Of a stretch of DNA of 64,000 nt, positions 28,675 to 37,900 are shown in pieces. Under the pieces are notes generated by a model. That model saw nothing but the letters and a program-made list of their open reading frames with translations. It was not told the origin of the DNA and made no database searches. Every line of letters starts with the position of its first letter. Within the stretch, counting starts at the first letter, position 1. The position numbers and the translations under genes were made by a program. This stretch comes from Armatimonadota bacterium (lineage in GTDB: Bacteria > Armatimonadota > Zipacnadia > Zipacnadales > JABUFB01): assembly GCA_013314775.1 (NCBI GenBank), contig JABUFB010000012.1:62001-126000 (forward strand), given 5' to 3'.

Positions 28675-28702
28675 ATACTGAGATGGGGCCGCCTGCGGCC
28701 CC
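28675..28702 (+). promoter_or_regulatory. Possible -10 box with 5' stem-loop before the glycosidase gene
   Basis: TATACT at 28675-28680 resembles a -10 hexamer; no convincing -35 is seen. Six bases on, GGGGCCG (28685-28691) and CGGCCCC (28696-28702) form a perfect stem with a CCTG loop, ending 12 bases before the GGAGG ribosome site (28715). A transcript starting here would open with this hairpin. Confidence 0.3.
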
Positions 28703-28725
28703 GCAAACCTTCATGGAGGTTTCTC

Positions 28726-29538
28726 ATGCGTCGCGCCGTTTCCTGCTCTCTCGCGCTTCTTGCCATCATCGCGCTCTATCTCGCATCGCGGGCTCTGCAG
28801 GCTCCCTCGGAGGCCACCGCCGGCATTCCCGATCCCGAAGCCGCTCCACAGGTCGTACCCGGCCCGCCGGTCGAGACAGTCGAATACGAGGGGCACCGCT
28901 ACACGGTCTGCACCGTGGACTTGCGCAAGTTCGACATTGAGCTCTTCTGGCGTGACGAGAAAAAGCGACCTTTCAAGGGTTTTGCGGCGCTGGAGACGTG
29001 GCTGAACCGCAAGGGCCGGCGCCTGCTGTTCGCTATGAACGCGGGCATGTACACGGAGGACTTTGCGCCGGTGGGCTTGTACGTGGAGAACGCCACAGAG
29101 CTTCGTCCACTCAACCTCGCGAATGGCAGCAGCAACTTTTGCCTGAAGCCCAATGGCGTGTTCGCCATTACCGAGGACGGCGCGAAGATCGTGGAGTCCT
29201 CGAAGTACCCGTCGATCAAGGGGAAAACGCGCCTGGCAACCCAATCGGGGCCGATGCTGGTGATCGACGGTAAGCTGCACCCCAAGTTCGGGCGGAACTC
29301 GCCGTCGCGGCTGTTTCGGGATGGCGTGGGGGTCATCTCGCCGGATGAGGTGGTGTTCGCGATCACCGAAGACCCCGTGAACTTCTACGAGTTCGCCACG
29401 TTCTTCCGAGACGGTCTTGGCTGCGACAACGCGCTTTTCCTGGACGGCAGCATCTGCAGCGTCTACTCCACGGCACTCAACCGGTGCGACAGCATGGCCG
29501 AACTCGGCCCGATCCTCGCGGTAACAGGTAAGCTGTAG
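28726..29538 (+). CDS. Phosphodiester glycosidase-family protein (NAGPA domain)
   Basis: A 270-residue protein with an N-terminal hydrophobic segment (about 5-25) that is either a signal peptide or a membrane anchor, then a short Pro-rich linker. The main domain (about 60-270) matches the phosphodiester glycosidase/NAGPA fold. Typical blocks are FAMNAGMYTEDFAPVGLYV, SNFCLKPNGVFAI, ATQSGPMLVIDGK, SRLFRDGVGV and the C-terminal CDNALFLDGSICSVY. Family members remove sugars linked through phosphodiesters, and bacterial ones act on cell-surface or secreted glycoconjugates. ATG 28726 is preceded by GGAGG at 28715-28719. The next gene begins 86 bases downstream, so the two may share a transcript. 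Confidence 0.85.
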   Translation: MRRAVSCSLALLAIIALYLASRALQAPSEATAGIPDPEAAPQVVPGPPVETVEYEGHRYTVCTVDLRKFDIELFWRDEKKRPFKGFAALETWLNRKGRRLLFAMNAGMYTEDFAPVGLYVENATELRPLNLANGSSNFCLKPNGVFAITEDGAKIVESSKYPSIKGKTRLATQSGPMLVIDGKLHPKFGRNSPSRLFRDGVGVISPDEVVFAITEDPVNFYEFATFFRDGLGCDNALFLDGSICSVYSTALNRCDSMAELGPILAVTGKL

Positions 29539-29624
29539 CGCACCGTCACGGTGCATGCTCGAAGGTGCCTCGTCCCCTTCCCCCGAAACATCACCCAATC
29601 GCCATCCAGTCCACGGAGGTTGCC

Positions 29625-32168
29625 ATGGTTCAGTTCGCACTTGCGCTGAGCTGCCTCACCCTCGCTCTCGTCCCCGCGAGCGCTCTCACGGTTCGCGTCC
29701 AGCCCACCCCGGGCGGGCCGCAGATTCATGTGAACGGTGAGCCTGTGCCGCCACGGTTCTTCTGGGGCTCCATGAACTCAGGTCGAACCCCCACCACCGC
29801 CCAGTGGACCGACTACTCCTTCGAGTTCATGCCCGGTGAGGTGAAAGGCGGGGGGACGCTGCACTTTCGTTTCTCCCAGGTGCCGGGGGATGTCTGGCTG
29901 GCCGACGTGCGGATTCAGGATGCCGAGACGGGCGAGGACGTTCTGCCGCAGGGAAGCTTCGCGACGGAAGAGGGCTTCGCAAAGGTCTGGCTGCATTGGC
30001 CGGTAGGTGAGGAGAATACCGTGGGGAAAATGGCGGTGGAGAACGGTGCGGTGCGCGTGACGCTCAATGCCCCTCCCTCCGGCAAGTGGCCGGACTTCCA
30101 TCTGTACAGCCGCACCGGAATGAGCTTCGCACCGGAGCGCCTTTACCGCTGCAGCTTCCGGGCGCGTTCGGAGCCTGACCAGGAGCTTCGCGTCGCGCTG
30201 TACAATGTAACCGGGGGTGTGTGGAACTATGTGGGCGGGCCCCCGGGCTCATTCCTGAGCCAGGTCGCCCTCGCCAGGGACGCCGGGGTGGACCTGCTTT
30301 CTTTCAGCGCACCCAACTGCTGGCTGCCGCCCGAAGAACCCCAGACCTGGACGGCGCTGGACGACCTGTGCCGGCGCATTATCGCCGTAAACCCCAACGC
30401 CCTCCTTGTCCCCCGTGTCAGCGCCAATGCGCCGGATTGGTGGCTGGACCGCAACCCGGATGCGCGGATGGTGTACGACGGCGATCAGGTGAAGAACGTC
30501 TCCTGCGTCTCCCACCGTGGGTACCGGGAAGCGGTCTGCGCTCATCTTGAGAAGCTTTGCAGGCATCTCGCGGAAGCCTTCCCGGACCACTTCGCGGGCA
30601 TCCACCCGTGCGGCCAGAACACCGGCGAGTGGTTCTACCAGGACACCTGGGGCAGGCCTTTGAGCGGGTATGACCCGGCCACGCGAGCCGCTTTTCGCGA
30701 ATGGCTGGCGGCGCGTGGGGAACCGGATGCAGCCACTGCTGAACCTCCCAGTGCGGATGACCGGCGCGCTCATCCGTACGGTCTGCTGCGCGATCCGGCG
30801 CGGGAAAAGCGGCTCATCGATTTCGCGCGGTTCCAGCAGCAGGAGATGGCCGATCACGTGGCGGCGATGGCGGCGGCGTGTCGCCGTGGAACCAATGGCG
30901 AGCGGCTTGTGGTCTTCTTCTTCGGCTATCTCTTCGAATTCGCGCCCGCCCAGTGCGGTGCGCCCACCTGCGGTCATTACGCACTCTCGACTCTCCTGAA
31001 GAGCAGGGATATCGACATCCTCTGCTCGCCGATCTCCTACACCGATCGGGATTGGATGGGCACGGCGCCCTCCATGACCGTGGCCGAGAGCGTCACCGCC
31101 GCGGGGATCATGTGGCTCAATGAAGACGACTCGCGCACATTCCTGGATCCCCGCACCGCCGAGCATGTGCAGGAGGGCGGGCTGGTGGACCTCGAGCAGA
31201 CGCGGCAAGTGATGTTGCGCAACACCGCGCAGGCGGCGCTTCGCGGGTTCGGGACCTGGTGGATGGACCTGCCGGCGCAAGGATGGTTCAACGACGCCCG
31301 CATCTGGGACGAAATCGAGCGCCTGCGCCCGGTGGACGAAGCAATGACCCGGCGCGCGCAGCCCTTCAGACCGGACATCGCGGCGATCATTGACGAGGAC
31401 AGTATGTGCCACTTGCCGGGCGGGTCAGCGGCATTCGCGCGCCCGCTCATTTACGAGAGCCGGGCGGCGCTGGGACGGTCGGGGACGGGTTACGGGCAGT
31501 ACCTGCTGGACGACGCTATCGCGGGAAATGTGCCTGCGAAGCTCCAGGTGTACCTCGCCGCCTGGGCGCTCACGCCCGAAGAGCGGCAGGCTCTTGCTGC
31601 CGGCCGCCGCCCGGGGACAACGCGGGTCTGGTGCTATGCGCCGGGGTACATCTACCCGGACCGGCAGGACATCGGGGGCATTGAGGAGATCACCGGTTTC
31701 CCGGCGAAGGCCGTCGCGCTGGAGTCTGCGGAGGTCACCCCAACCGCAGCCGGCCGCGCGCTTGGTCTGACTGAGCCGTGGGGGCCGAAGGCAGCGATCC
31801 GTCCGCTGTTCGCGGTGGAATGTGCGCCGGACGAGGCCCTTGCCACGTATTCGGATGGCTCGGCGGCGGTTGCGGTGCGGCGTACCGACGCCGGCGTCGA
31901 TGTGTTCGTGGGCGTCCCGAAGCTCACACCGGAACTGGTGCGCGCGCTCGCCGACATCGCCGGCGTACACCTGTTCACCCGGGGCAATGCAACGGTCTGG
32001 GCCGCGGAGGGGTTCATTTCCTTCCAGGCCCACGAGAGCGGGCCGCTCACCTTCGACACGGGCAGGGAAGGCCCGGTGTTCGACGCACTGGACGGCGCCC
32101 TGCTGGGCCAGGGCCCGCAGGTGACGCTGGACGTCAAGCAGGGCGAGGTCCGGGTGCTCAGGTACTGA
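29625..32168 (+). CDS. Secreted GH42-like beta-galactosidase-type protein
   Basis: An 847-residue secreted protein. A signal peptide covers about residues 1-20, followed by GGPQIHVNGEPVPPRFFWG, the usual entrance to GH42-like or GH5-like barrels. A carbohydrate-binding insertion (about 55-205) precedes the barrel (about 205-590). The barrel has WTALDDLCRRIIAVNPNA, VSCVSHRGYREAV, and GIHPCGQNTGEWFYQD with Glu335 as candidate acid/base, then MWLNEDDSRTFLD with Glu500 as candidate nucleophile. A C-terminal region contains the Rossmann-like and beta domains often seen after GH42 barrels. The start ATG 29625 follows ACGGAGG. It belongs to the plus-strand series 28726-34386. Exact specificity is not known. 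Confidence 0.7.
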   Translation: MVQFALALSCLTLALVPASALTVRVQPTPGGPQIHVNGEPVPPRFFWGSMNSGRTPTTAQWTDYSFEFMPGEVKGGGTLHFRFSQVPGDVWLADVRIQDAETGEDVLPQGSFATEEGFAKVWLHWPVGEENTVGKMAVENGAVRVTLNAPPSGKWPDFHLYSRTGMSFAPERLYRCSFRARSEPDQELRVALYNVTGGVWNYVGGPPGSFLSQVALARDAGVDLLSFSAPNCWLPPEEPQTWTALDDLCRRIIAVNPNALLVPRVSANAPDWWLDRNPDARMVYDGDQVKNVSCVSHRGYREAVCAHLEKLCRHLAEAFPDHFAGIHPCGQNTGEWFYQDTWGRPLSGYDPATRAAFREWLAARGEPDAATAEPPSADDRRAHPYGLLRDPAREKRLIDFARFQQQEMADHVAAMAAACRRGTNGERLVVFFFGYLFEFAPAQCGAPTCGHYALSTLLKSRDIDILCSPISYTDRDWMGTAPSMTVAESVTAAGIMWLNEDDSRTFLDPRTAEHVQEGGLVDLEQTRQVMLRNTAQAALRGFGTWWMDLPAQGWFNDARIWDEIERLRPVDEAMTRRAQPFRPDIAAIIDEDSMCHLPGGSAAFARPLIYESRAALGRSGTGYGQYLLDDAIAGNVPAKLQVYLAAWALTPEERQALAAGRRPGTTRVWCYAPGYIYPDRQDIGGIEEITGFPAKAVALESAEVTPTAAGRALGLTEPWGPKAAIRPLFAVECAPDEALATYSDGSAAVAVRRTDAGVDVFVGVPKLTPELVRALADIAGVHLFTRGNATVWAAEGFISFQAHESGPLTFDTGREGPVFDALDGALLGQGPQVTLDVKQGEVRVLRY

Positions 32169-32196
32169 GAACACTCTCGGCGAGGTAACCCAAGTC

Positions 32197-34386
32197 ATGC
32201 GAACCGGAATAGCCGTGGTTAGCATCTGCGTCTCGCTGGCGGCGTCGGGTTTCTGCGAAGCCCTGCCGACTGTGCGGATCGAGGGGAACGCAAGAACAAT
32301 CGGCATGGGCCGAAGCGTCATCATCTCCGCGACGGCGACCTTGCCGGATGGTCAGCCTGCCGCCGGCTGGCAGTTGCTGCCCTACGTGAACGACACGCGC
32401 TGGGGTTCCCACGAGTTCACCGATGAAAACGGGCAGGCGCGTTTCATCCTGCCGCTGCCCACGCCCGGGGTGAAGCACATTCAGGTGCTGGCGCGGAAGA
32501 TCGAGAGGAAGCCTCTCGAACACTGGATCTGGGACACGCGGCAGGGGGTGCCCGGGCCGGTCTACCTGCAACGCTCTTTCACGCTCCCTGCCGAGCCCGA
32601 GAGCGCCACGCTCTGGGTGGCGGTGGATGACGTTGCCACCGTGTTCCTCAACGGGACGAAAGTGACTGACAAGGGAGGCTGGCAGGACAACAAGGCGGTG
32701 GCGGTGCCGCTAGATCTGCTGCGCGCGGGAGAGAACGTGCTCTCGGCGCGCGCGGAGAACGGCACGGGACCTTGCGGGCTCCTGGTGCGGCTCGAAGTGA
32801 AGACAGCGCAGGGAGAATTGCGCGTCTCTAGTGACACGTCCTGGCGCGCATTTGCTGAGGAGCCCGCGGGCTGGCCGGGCTCGATGGCGAACGGCGGGGA
32901 CGCCGCCGTGACCTACGGCGATGCCAACACCGGCGTGGTGGTTCCCGAGCCCTGGCCGGGACTTGACCGCACCGCGATCATGGCCGGTTCGCCCAGGATC
33001 GAGGGTGCAGCGGAGTCCAACACCGTCACCGTCCAGGTGCGCGCTCGGAAACTGGAGACGCCTCCGGCTGACCCGCGGACGGTTATTATCGCCCAGTGGG
33101 AACCGTGGTTCACGCCGCGAAACGCCACCTGGACCACCGGGCCCGGCGTGCCGCTCATGGGCCTGTACTGGTCGAGCAACCCGGAGGTGGCTCGTCAGCA
33201 TCTCATCTGGTTCATGGAGTCCGGCGTGGACGCATTGCTCGCGGACTGGTCCAATCACATCTGGTTCTCGAAGAGCTGGAAAGAGATCGGTCCCGGGTCC
33301 TGGGAGATTATCAACAACACCACGCTGATGATGGATGTCATGGCACAGATGCGCCAAGAGGGACATCCGGTGCCGAAGATGACGCTGCTCAGCGGCATTA
33401 GCCACGTGCGACCGGAAGGCCCCACAGCAGTACGCGAACAGCTTGCCTTCATCTGGGACACCTACATCGCGAACCCGAAGTACCAGGGGCTTTGGGTCGA
33501 ATTGGACGGCAAGCCCCTGGTTGAGATCCTCGATCTGGGCGCTTCGTATGTGCGGGAGAACATCCAGTTGGACGATCGGTTTGCGATCCGATTCGTGGGC
33601 GTGAGCCAGGATGTGAACGGCACCGACAAGTATGGCCTGTGGACCTGGATGGATTGGAAGCGCCCCGTGCCCACTATGCGCGACGGGATCGCTGAAGCGA
33701 TGACGGTGTCCATCGGGAGTTTCGGCGGCGAGGGTTGGATGGGTCGGGAATCGCGGGGGCACAGGTGGGGCGCGACCCTGGCGGAAGACTGGTTGCATGC
33801 ATTGCGGGAGCGACCGCGCTTTCTGCATCTGCACCAGTTCAACGAGTTCGCCGGGCAGCCCGAAGGCCAGGGCCATGGACCCAACAAGGACCACTACTAC
33901 GACAGCTACAGCGCCGAGTTCAGCGACGACTTCGAGCCCACCTCGCTTAGCGCGCCCGCGTATAGATGTGACAGCGGCTGGGGTTTCTACTATCTGAACC
34001 TCGTCCGGGCGCTCGTAGACCTGTACCGGCGTCCGGAGCCTGACACCACGGTGGTCGTGCTCACCTCGCCCACTGCGGAGCGCCCCGGGCACAGCATGAT
34101 CCCGGTGGTGCGTGACGATGACCTGCGGCTGAAGTGGATGACCGTGGGGCGACCGGCGAAGGGTTTCACGATCCTGGTGAATGACCGGGTGGTGGCCCGT
34201 AATGTGAAACGCGACCGGGAGAAGGTCAACCTGCGCGGCATCCCGGACGGCCTGGTGCGGGTGAAAGTGGTCGCCGAGGGCACGCGGTCTCGGTACCGGC
34301 TGTCGTACACCGAGGACTCGCTGCCCCTGGAGAACCTGGAGCCTGCATGGATGGAGGCGACATTCCGGATAGAGCGCGGGCAATGA
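32197..34386 (+). CDS. Secreted GH99/GH71-like protein with sugar-binding domain
   Basis: A 729-residue secreted protein with a signal peptide (about 1-22). Residues 25-110 look like an immunoglobulin-like domain, and 115-205 resemble the GH2-type galactose-binding jelly roll (YLQRSFTLPAEPESATLWVA, VFLNGTKV). The catalytic-like part (about 285-610) has IIAQWEPWFTPRNATW, GLYWSSNPEVARQHL and GVDALLADWSNHIW, which recall GH99/GH71-related barrels where a water-mediated neighbouring acid does the chemistry. HLHQFNEFAGQPEGQGHGPN closes the barrel and supplies a Glu. The C-terminal 110 residues are beta-rich. It lies 28 bases after the GH42-like gene, with GAGG upstream of its ATG. Confidence 0.65.
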   Translation: MRTGIAVVSICVSLAASGFCEALPTVRIEGNARTIGMGRSVIISATATLPDGQPAAGWQLLPYVNDTRWGSHEFTDENGQARFILPLPTPGVKHIQVLARKIERKPLEHWIWDTRQGVPGPVYLQRSFTLPAEPESATLWVAVDDVATVFLNGTKVTDKGGWQDNKAVAVPLDLLRAGENVLSARAENGTGPCGLLVRLEVKTAQGELRVSSDTSWRAFAEEPAGWPGSMANGGDAAVTYGDANTGVVVPEPWPGLDRTAIMAGSPRIEGAAESNTVTVQVRARKLETPPADPRTVIIAQWEPWFTPRNATWTTGPGVPLMGLYWSSNPEVARQHLIWFMESGVDALLADWSNHIWFSKSWKEIGPGSWEIINNTTLMMDVMAQMRQEGHPVPKMTLLSGISHVRPEGPTAVREQLAFIWDTYIANPKYQGLWVELDGKPLVEILDLGASYVRENIQLDDRFAIRFVGVSQDVNGTDKYGLWTWMDWKRPVPTMRDGIAEAMTVSIGSFGGEGWMGRESRGHRWGATLAEDWLHALRERPRFLHLHQFNEFAGQPEGQGHGPNKDHYYDSYSAEFSDDFEPTSLSAPAYRCDSGWGFYYLNLVRALVDLYRRPEPDTTVVVLTSPTAERPGHSMIPVVRDDDLRLKWMTVGRPAKGFTILVNDRVVARNVKRDREKVNLRGIPDGLVRVKVVAEGTRSRYRLSYTEDSLPLENLEPAWMEATFRIERGQ

Positions 34387-34396
34387 GGCGAACTGC

Positions 34397-34415
34397 GGCC
34401 GGCGAGACGCCGGCC
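34397..34415. terminator. Hairpin between convergent genes
   Basis: GGCCGGCG (34397-34404) and CGCCGGCC (34408-34415) form a perfect 8-bp stem with an AGA loop, 10 bases after the GH99-like stop and just beyond the end of the minus-strand pseudogene. No T-run follows. It is probably a shared transcription end or RNA-stabilising hairpin. Confidence 0.5.
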
Positions 34416-34437
34416 CCACGCGGGCGAGACACAGGGC

Positions 34438-34806
34438 CTACTCCGGCAGAAGTACATACACCGGGTCAGGTGTGAGCCTGACCCGGCCCTCAGTCAGTGC
34501 AAACTGGCGGCCCATCATGTCCCAGGCTTGCGTCGCACCGGGGAATGCGTGGCCCGTGCGCTTGGTGGAGATGTAACCGATCTGTGTGCACGTCATGCGC
34601 TGGCAGGCTTAGCCCGCACGGACGTTCTCGGTCTCCCGGGCGTAGGTGATCCCCAGCGGCCCCTTGGATGAGCACGAGTTGTCCTTCCAACCGGGTGCGA
34701 CGCCATCTGCGCCGTACTCTCCCTCGAAGCCACCGTTCTCCAGGAGGTTCCCCGCGCAGGCAACGGACAGGACGGCGATCGCGAGTACGATCGCGCAGGC
34801 TCTCAT
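34438..34806 (-). pseudogene. Internally deleted secreted glycosidase gene
   Basis: A gene start is intact at ATG 34806, with GGGAGGAG directly upstream, a signal peptide, and the opening of a CBM4-like domain (NLLENGGFEGEYGADGVAPGW). After YARETENVRAG the frame meets TAA at 34609-34611. The same frame then continues as ACQRMTCTQIGYIS, the normal next strand of such CBMs, and jumps at once to KRTGHAFPGATQAWDMMGR and RVRLTPDPVYV, a typical C-terminus of a glycosidase, ending in TAG at 34438. So the first ~85 residues and last ~40 residues of a large protein are joined with the middle missing, plus one in-frame stop. This is a clear gene relic. Confidence 0.7.
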
Positions 34807-34983
34807 GGCGTCTCCTCCCGGACTGTGCGGCATCCGACTGGCAGAGGTTCCCCCGATGGGCAGCGCTGGCCTTCGCGGAGGGGGATGGAAGGGGCTGCAG
34901 GGAGCCGAGGCGAACACTTCTGCGCCAGGTTGCTGTCTCCCCTCCCTGCGCGAGATGTCGTCACCCACAGGAGGATTCGTCAC

Positions 34984-37900
34984 ATGCCCCGCACACCGGT
35001 CCTGGTGATTGCCGCACTGCTGGCAACCCTCGCCGCACTGCCCTCTCTCGCGGCGGATTTCGTCTGGATCGAAGGCGAGGCCACGACCTCCGCCAACCTG
35101 AATGTCAATGTCTCCGGCTGGGGGCGTACCGAGTTCCTGTCCGAAGGCAAGTGGCTCCATATCAGCGTGGACGCGGATAAGGTGGAGAAGGAGGTCCCCG
35201 AAGAGGGCGGTCTGCTGCGGTATGAGTTCACCGCCCCCGCCGAGGGCAAGTACGAGGTGTGGGACCGCATCGGTTTCGAGTTCGTGCGGTCACCTTTCGA
35301 GTGGCGGATCGACCAGGGCGAGTGGGAGACCATCGCCCCGGACAGGCTCACTACCGACCTGATGGAGCTTGATGTCTGGTGCGAGGTGGCCTGGCTCAAA
35401 CTGGGGGAGAGGCAATTGGCCCCAGGCCCACACACGCTGGAGATCCGCCTGCCCCGCATCAAGGACGACAAGGGCAAGTTCGCCAGGATCCTGTACGCTT
35501 CCGATGTTGTCTGCCTGAGCGCCGAACCCTTCCATCCCTATTCACATTACAAGCCGGGCGAGGATTGGCGCACTGACGAGGATCGTGCCGCGGCTGAGCA
35601 CGTGTTCTCGCTACCGGAGCCTGATGCCGCCGCGGGACGGTCCTCGGTGAAGCTGGACGGAACCTGGGAAGTCTGCCGCAATGACGAGCAATTGCCGGGC
35701 CCGGTCGCCGCGCCGATACAGGACTTCCCCGCACTGCCGCGCTGGACGGCGATCAAGGTTCCCGGCGACAAGAACACGTTGCGCCCCGACTTGATCTTCT
35801 GCCACCGGCTGTGGTACCGCACGCGGGTGAATGTGCCCGAGTCCTTGGCAGGGCGCGGGTTCTTCCTGGTCTTCCCCCAGAACAATCTAAACACAACCGT
35901 CTTCGTGAACGGGACCTACTGCGGGTTCGACAAGAACCCCTTCGCCCGGGTCCAGATTGACGTAACGCCGGGGATGAAGCCCGGGGTGAACGAGATCTGG
36001 GTGGGTATACGCGACGCGTGGTATGGCCGGTCGGCGAACCCCAACAACCCCATGAAACTGCGCAAGACATTCAACATCCCCGCGCGGTTTTTCGATAATG
36101 GCTGGCAGGACCTGGCCTACCCTATCTGGCACCACGGGGAGTCCGGAATCCTCAACACGCCTGAGCTGGTGGCCGCCGGGCCGGTGTACGTGGCGGACGT
36201 TTTCTGCAAGCCCTCGGTGACTCGCAAGCGGCTGGAAGCGGAGGTGACGCTGACGAACCCGGGCGCGCAACTGCAGGCAGGGGAGTTGCGCTGGGAAGCG
36301 GTCAATGAGAAGACGGGCGAAGTTGAGAAGACCTTCGAACCCACGCCCTTTGCAGTTGCGGCCGGGGAGATGCTCACGCTGGCACTCCAGGAAGCTTGGG
36401 AGAATCCGAAGCTCTGGTGGCCGGATGAGCCCAATCTCTACCGGCTGCGCACCAGCCTTGTCATCGGCGGACAGACAGTCGACGTCGCCGAGACCCGCTT
36501 CGGCTTCCGGGAATGGGCCTGGGACGGCCGGGACTTCAAGCTGAACGGGCTGGTTTGGCACGGGTGGGCCGACTGTTTCACGGCGTCGGGCAGGGAGGAG
36601 TGGCTACGGCTATACCACGAGTTCAACCAGAAGATGATGCGTTTCTGGGGCACGACCTGGCAGGGGATGCCGCCCGGCGAAGCGCTGGACTGGTTTGACG
36701 AGAAGGGAATCATCGTGCGCCGTAGCGGCATGCTGGACGGCCAGGCTATCGGTTACTACGCGGTGGAGCGCGATGAGGATCTGAAGAAGCTGTTCGGCAC
36801 CGAGATCAAGATGGAGTTGCTCAATAACTGGAAGGACCAGGTGCTGGCGTGGGTCAAGGGCGAGCGCAACCACCCGTCGGTCATGATCTGGTCGCTGGAG
36901 AACGAATGGTTGTACATCAACTGCATCAATCTCTACGGGCACCTGATGGATCAGTTCGAGGCGGTTGTCACCGACGTGTCCAATGCCGTGCTCGACCTCG
37001 ACCCGACGCGCCCGACCATGGTGGATGGCGGCGGCGCGACCAAGGCGCAGACCCTCCCGGTACACGGGGACCATTACGTGGTTGGCAAGCCCCAGGAGTA
37101 CCCGGATCTCGCTTACAAGGCCAACCCGAAAGGCGGCGGACGGGGACGCTGGGAGTGGGATCAGCAGCGCCCGCGCTTCCTGGGCGAGGACTTCTATATG
37201 ACCGGCAATCACCCGGAGGTCGCTTACTTCGAGGGTGAGGGTGCTTTCGCGGGCAAACCGGTGCGCGGCGTTGCGATTTGGGAGCGCATTCTGCACGAGG
37301 GCTACCGCTGGGCCGGTTACGGGGCGTGGCATTTCTGGCTGGGCCAGAACGATACGGACAGGAGCCAGTATATCGCCATGAGCCCTCGGGCGGTGTTCTG
37401 CCGCCAATGGGATTGGACCTTCGAATCGGGACAGCAAGCGCAGCGCACCTTTGGCATCTTCAACGACAGCCGCTTCGCGGACCCGATCACCTTCAGATGG
37501 GCGCTGAGCTTCGACGGAAAGCAGGTTGCCGGGCGTGAGCAGGAATACGCAATTGCGCCCGGAGAGAGCGTGAAGTTCGACGAGACCATCCCGATGCCGG
37601 CGATCACCGGGCATCGGGAGGAGGGCGAGCTTACGCTGGCCCTGTATGTGAGGGGTGAGGAAGTGTTCCGGGACGTGAAAGCGGTCTCGGTACTCAAGCC
37701 GGGCGCCCCGGAAGGCATCACAACCCTGAATACCGACACACTTGCCGTCTACGACCCGCAAGGCGCAGTGTCGCGCTTCCTGAGGGAGCAGGGCATCCCA
37801 TTCGCCGCCGTGGGGTCTCTGGATACGGTGCCGCAGGGGACGAAGGTGCTTCTGGTGGGCAAGGACGCGTTGGATGCGCGGGAGGCCAGTTCCAGCCGGC

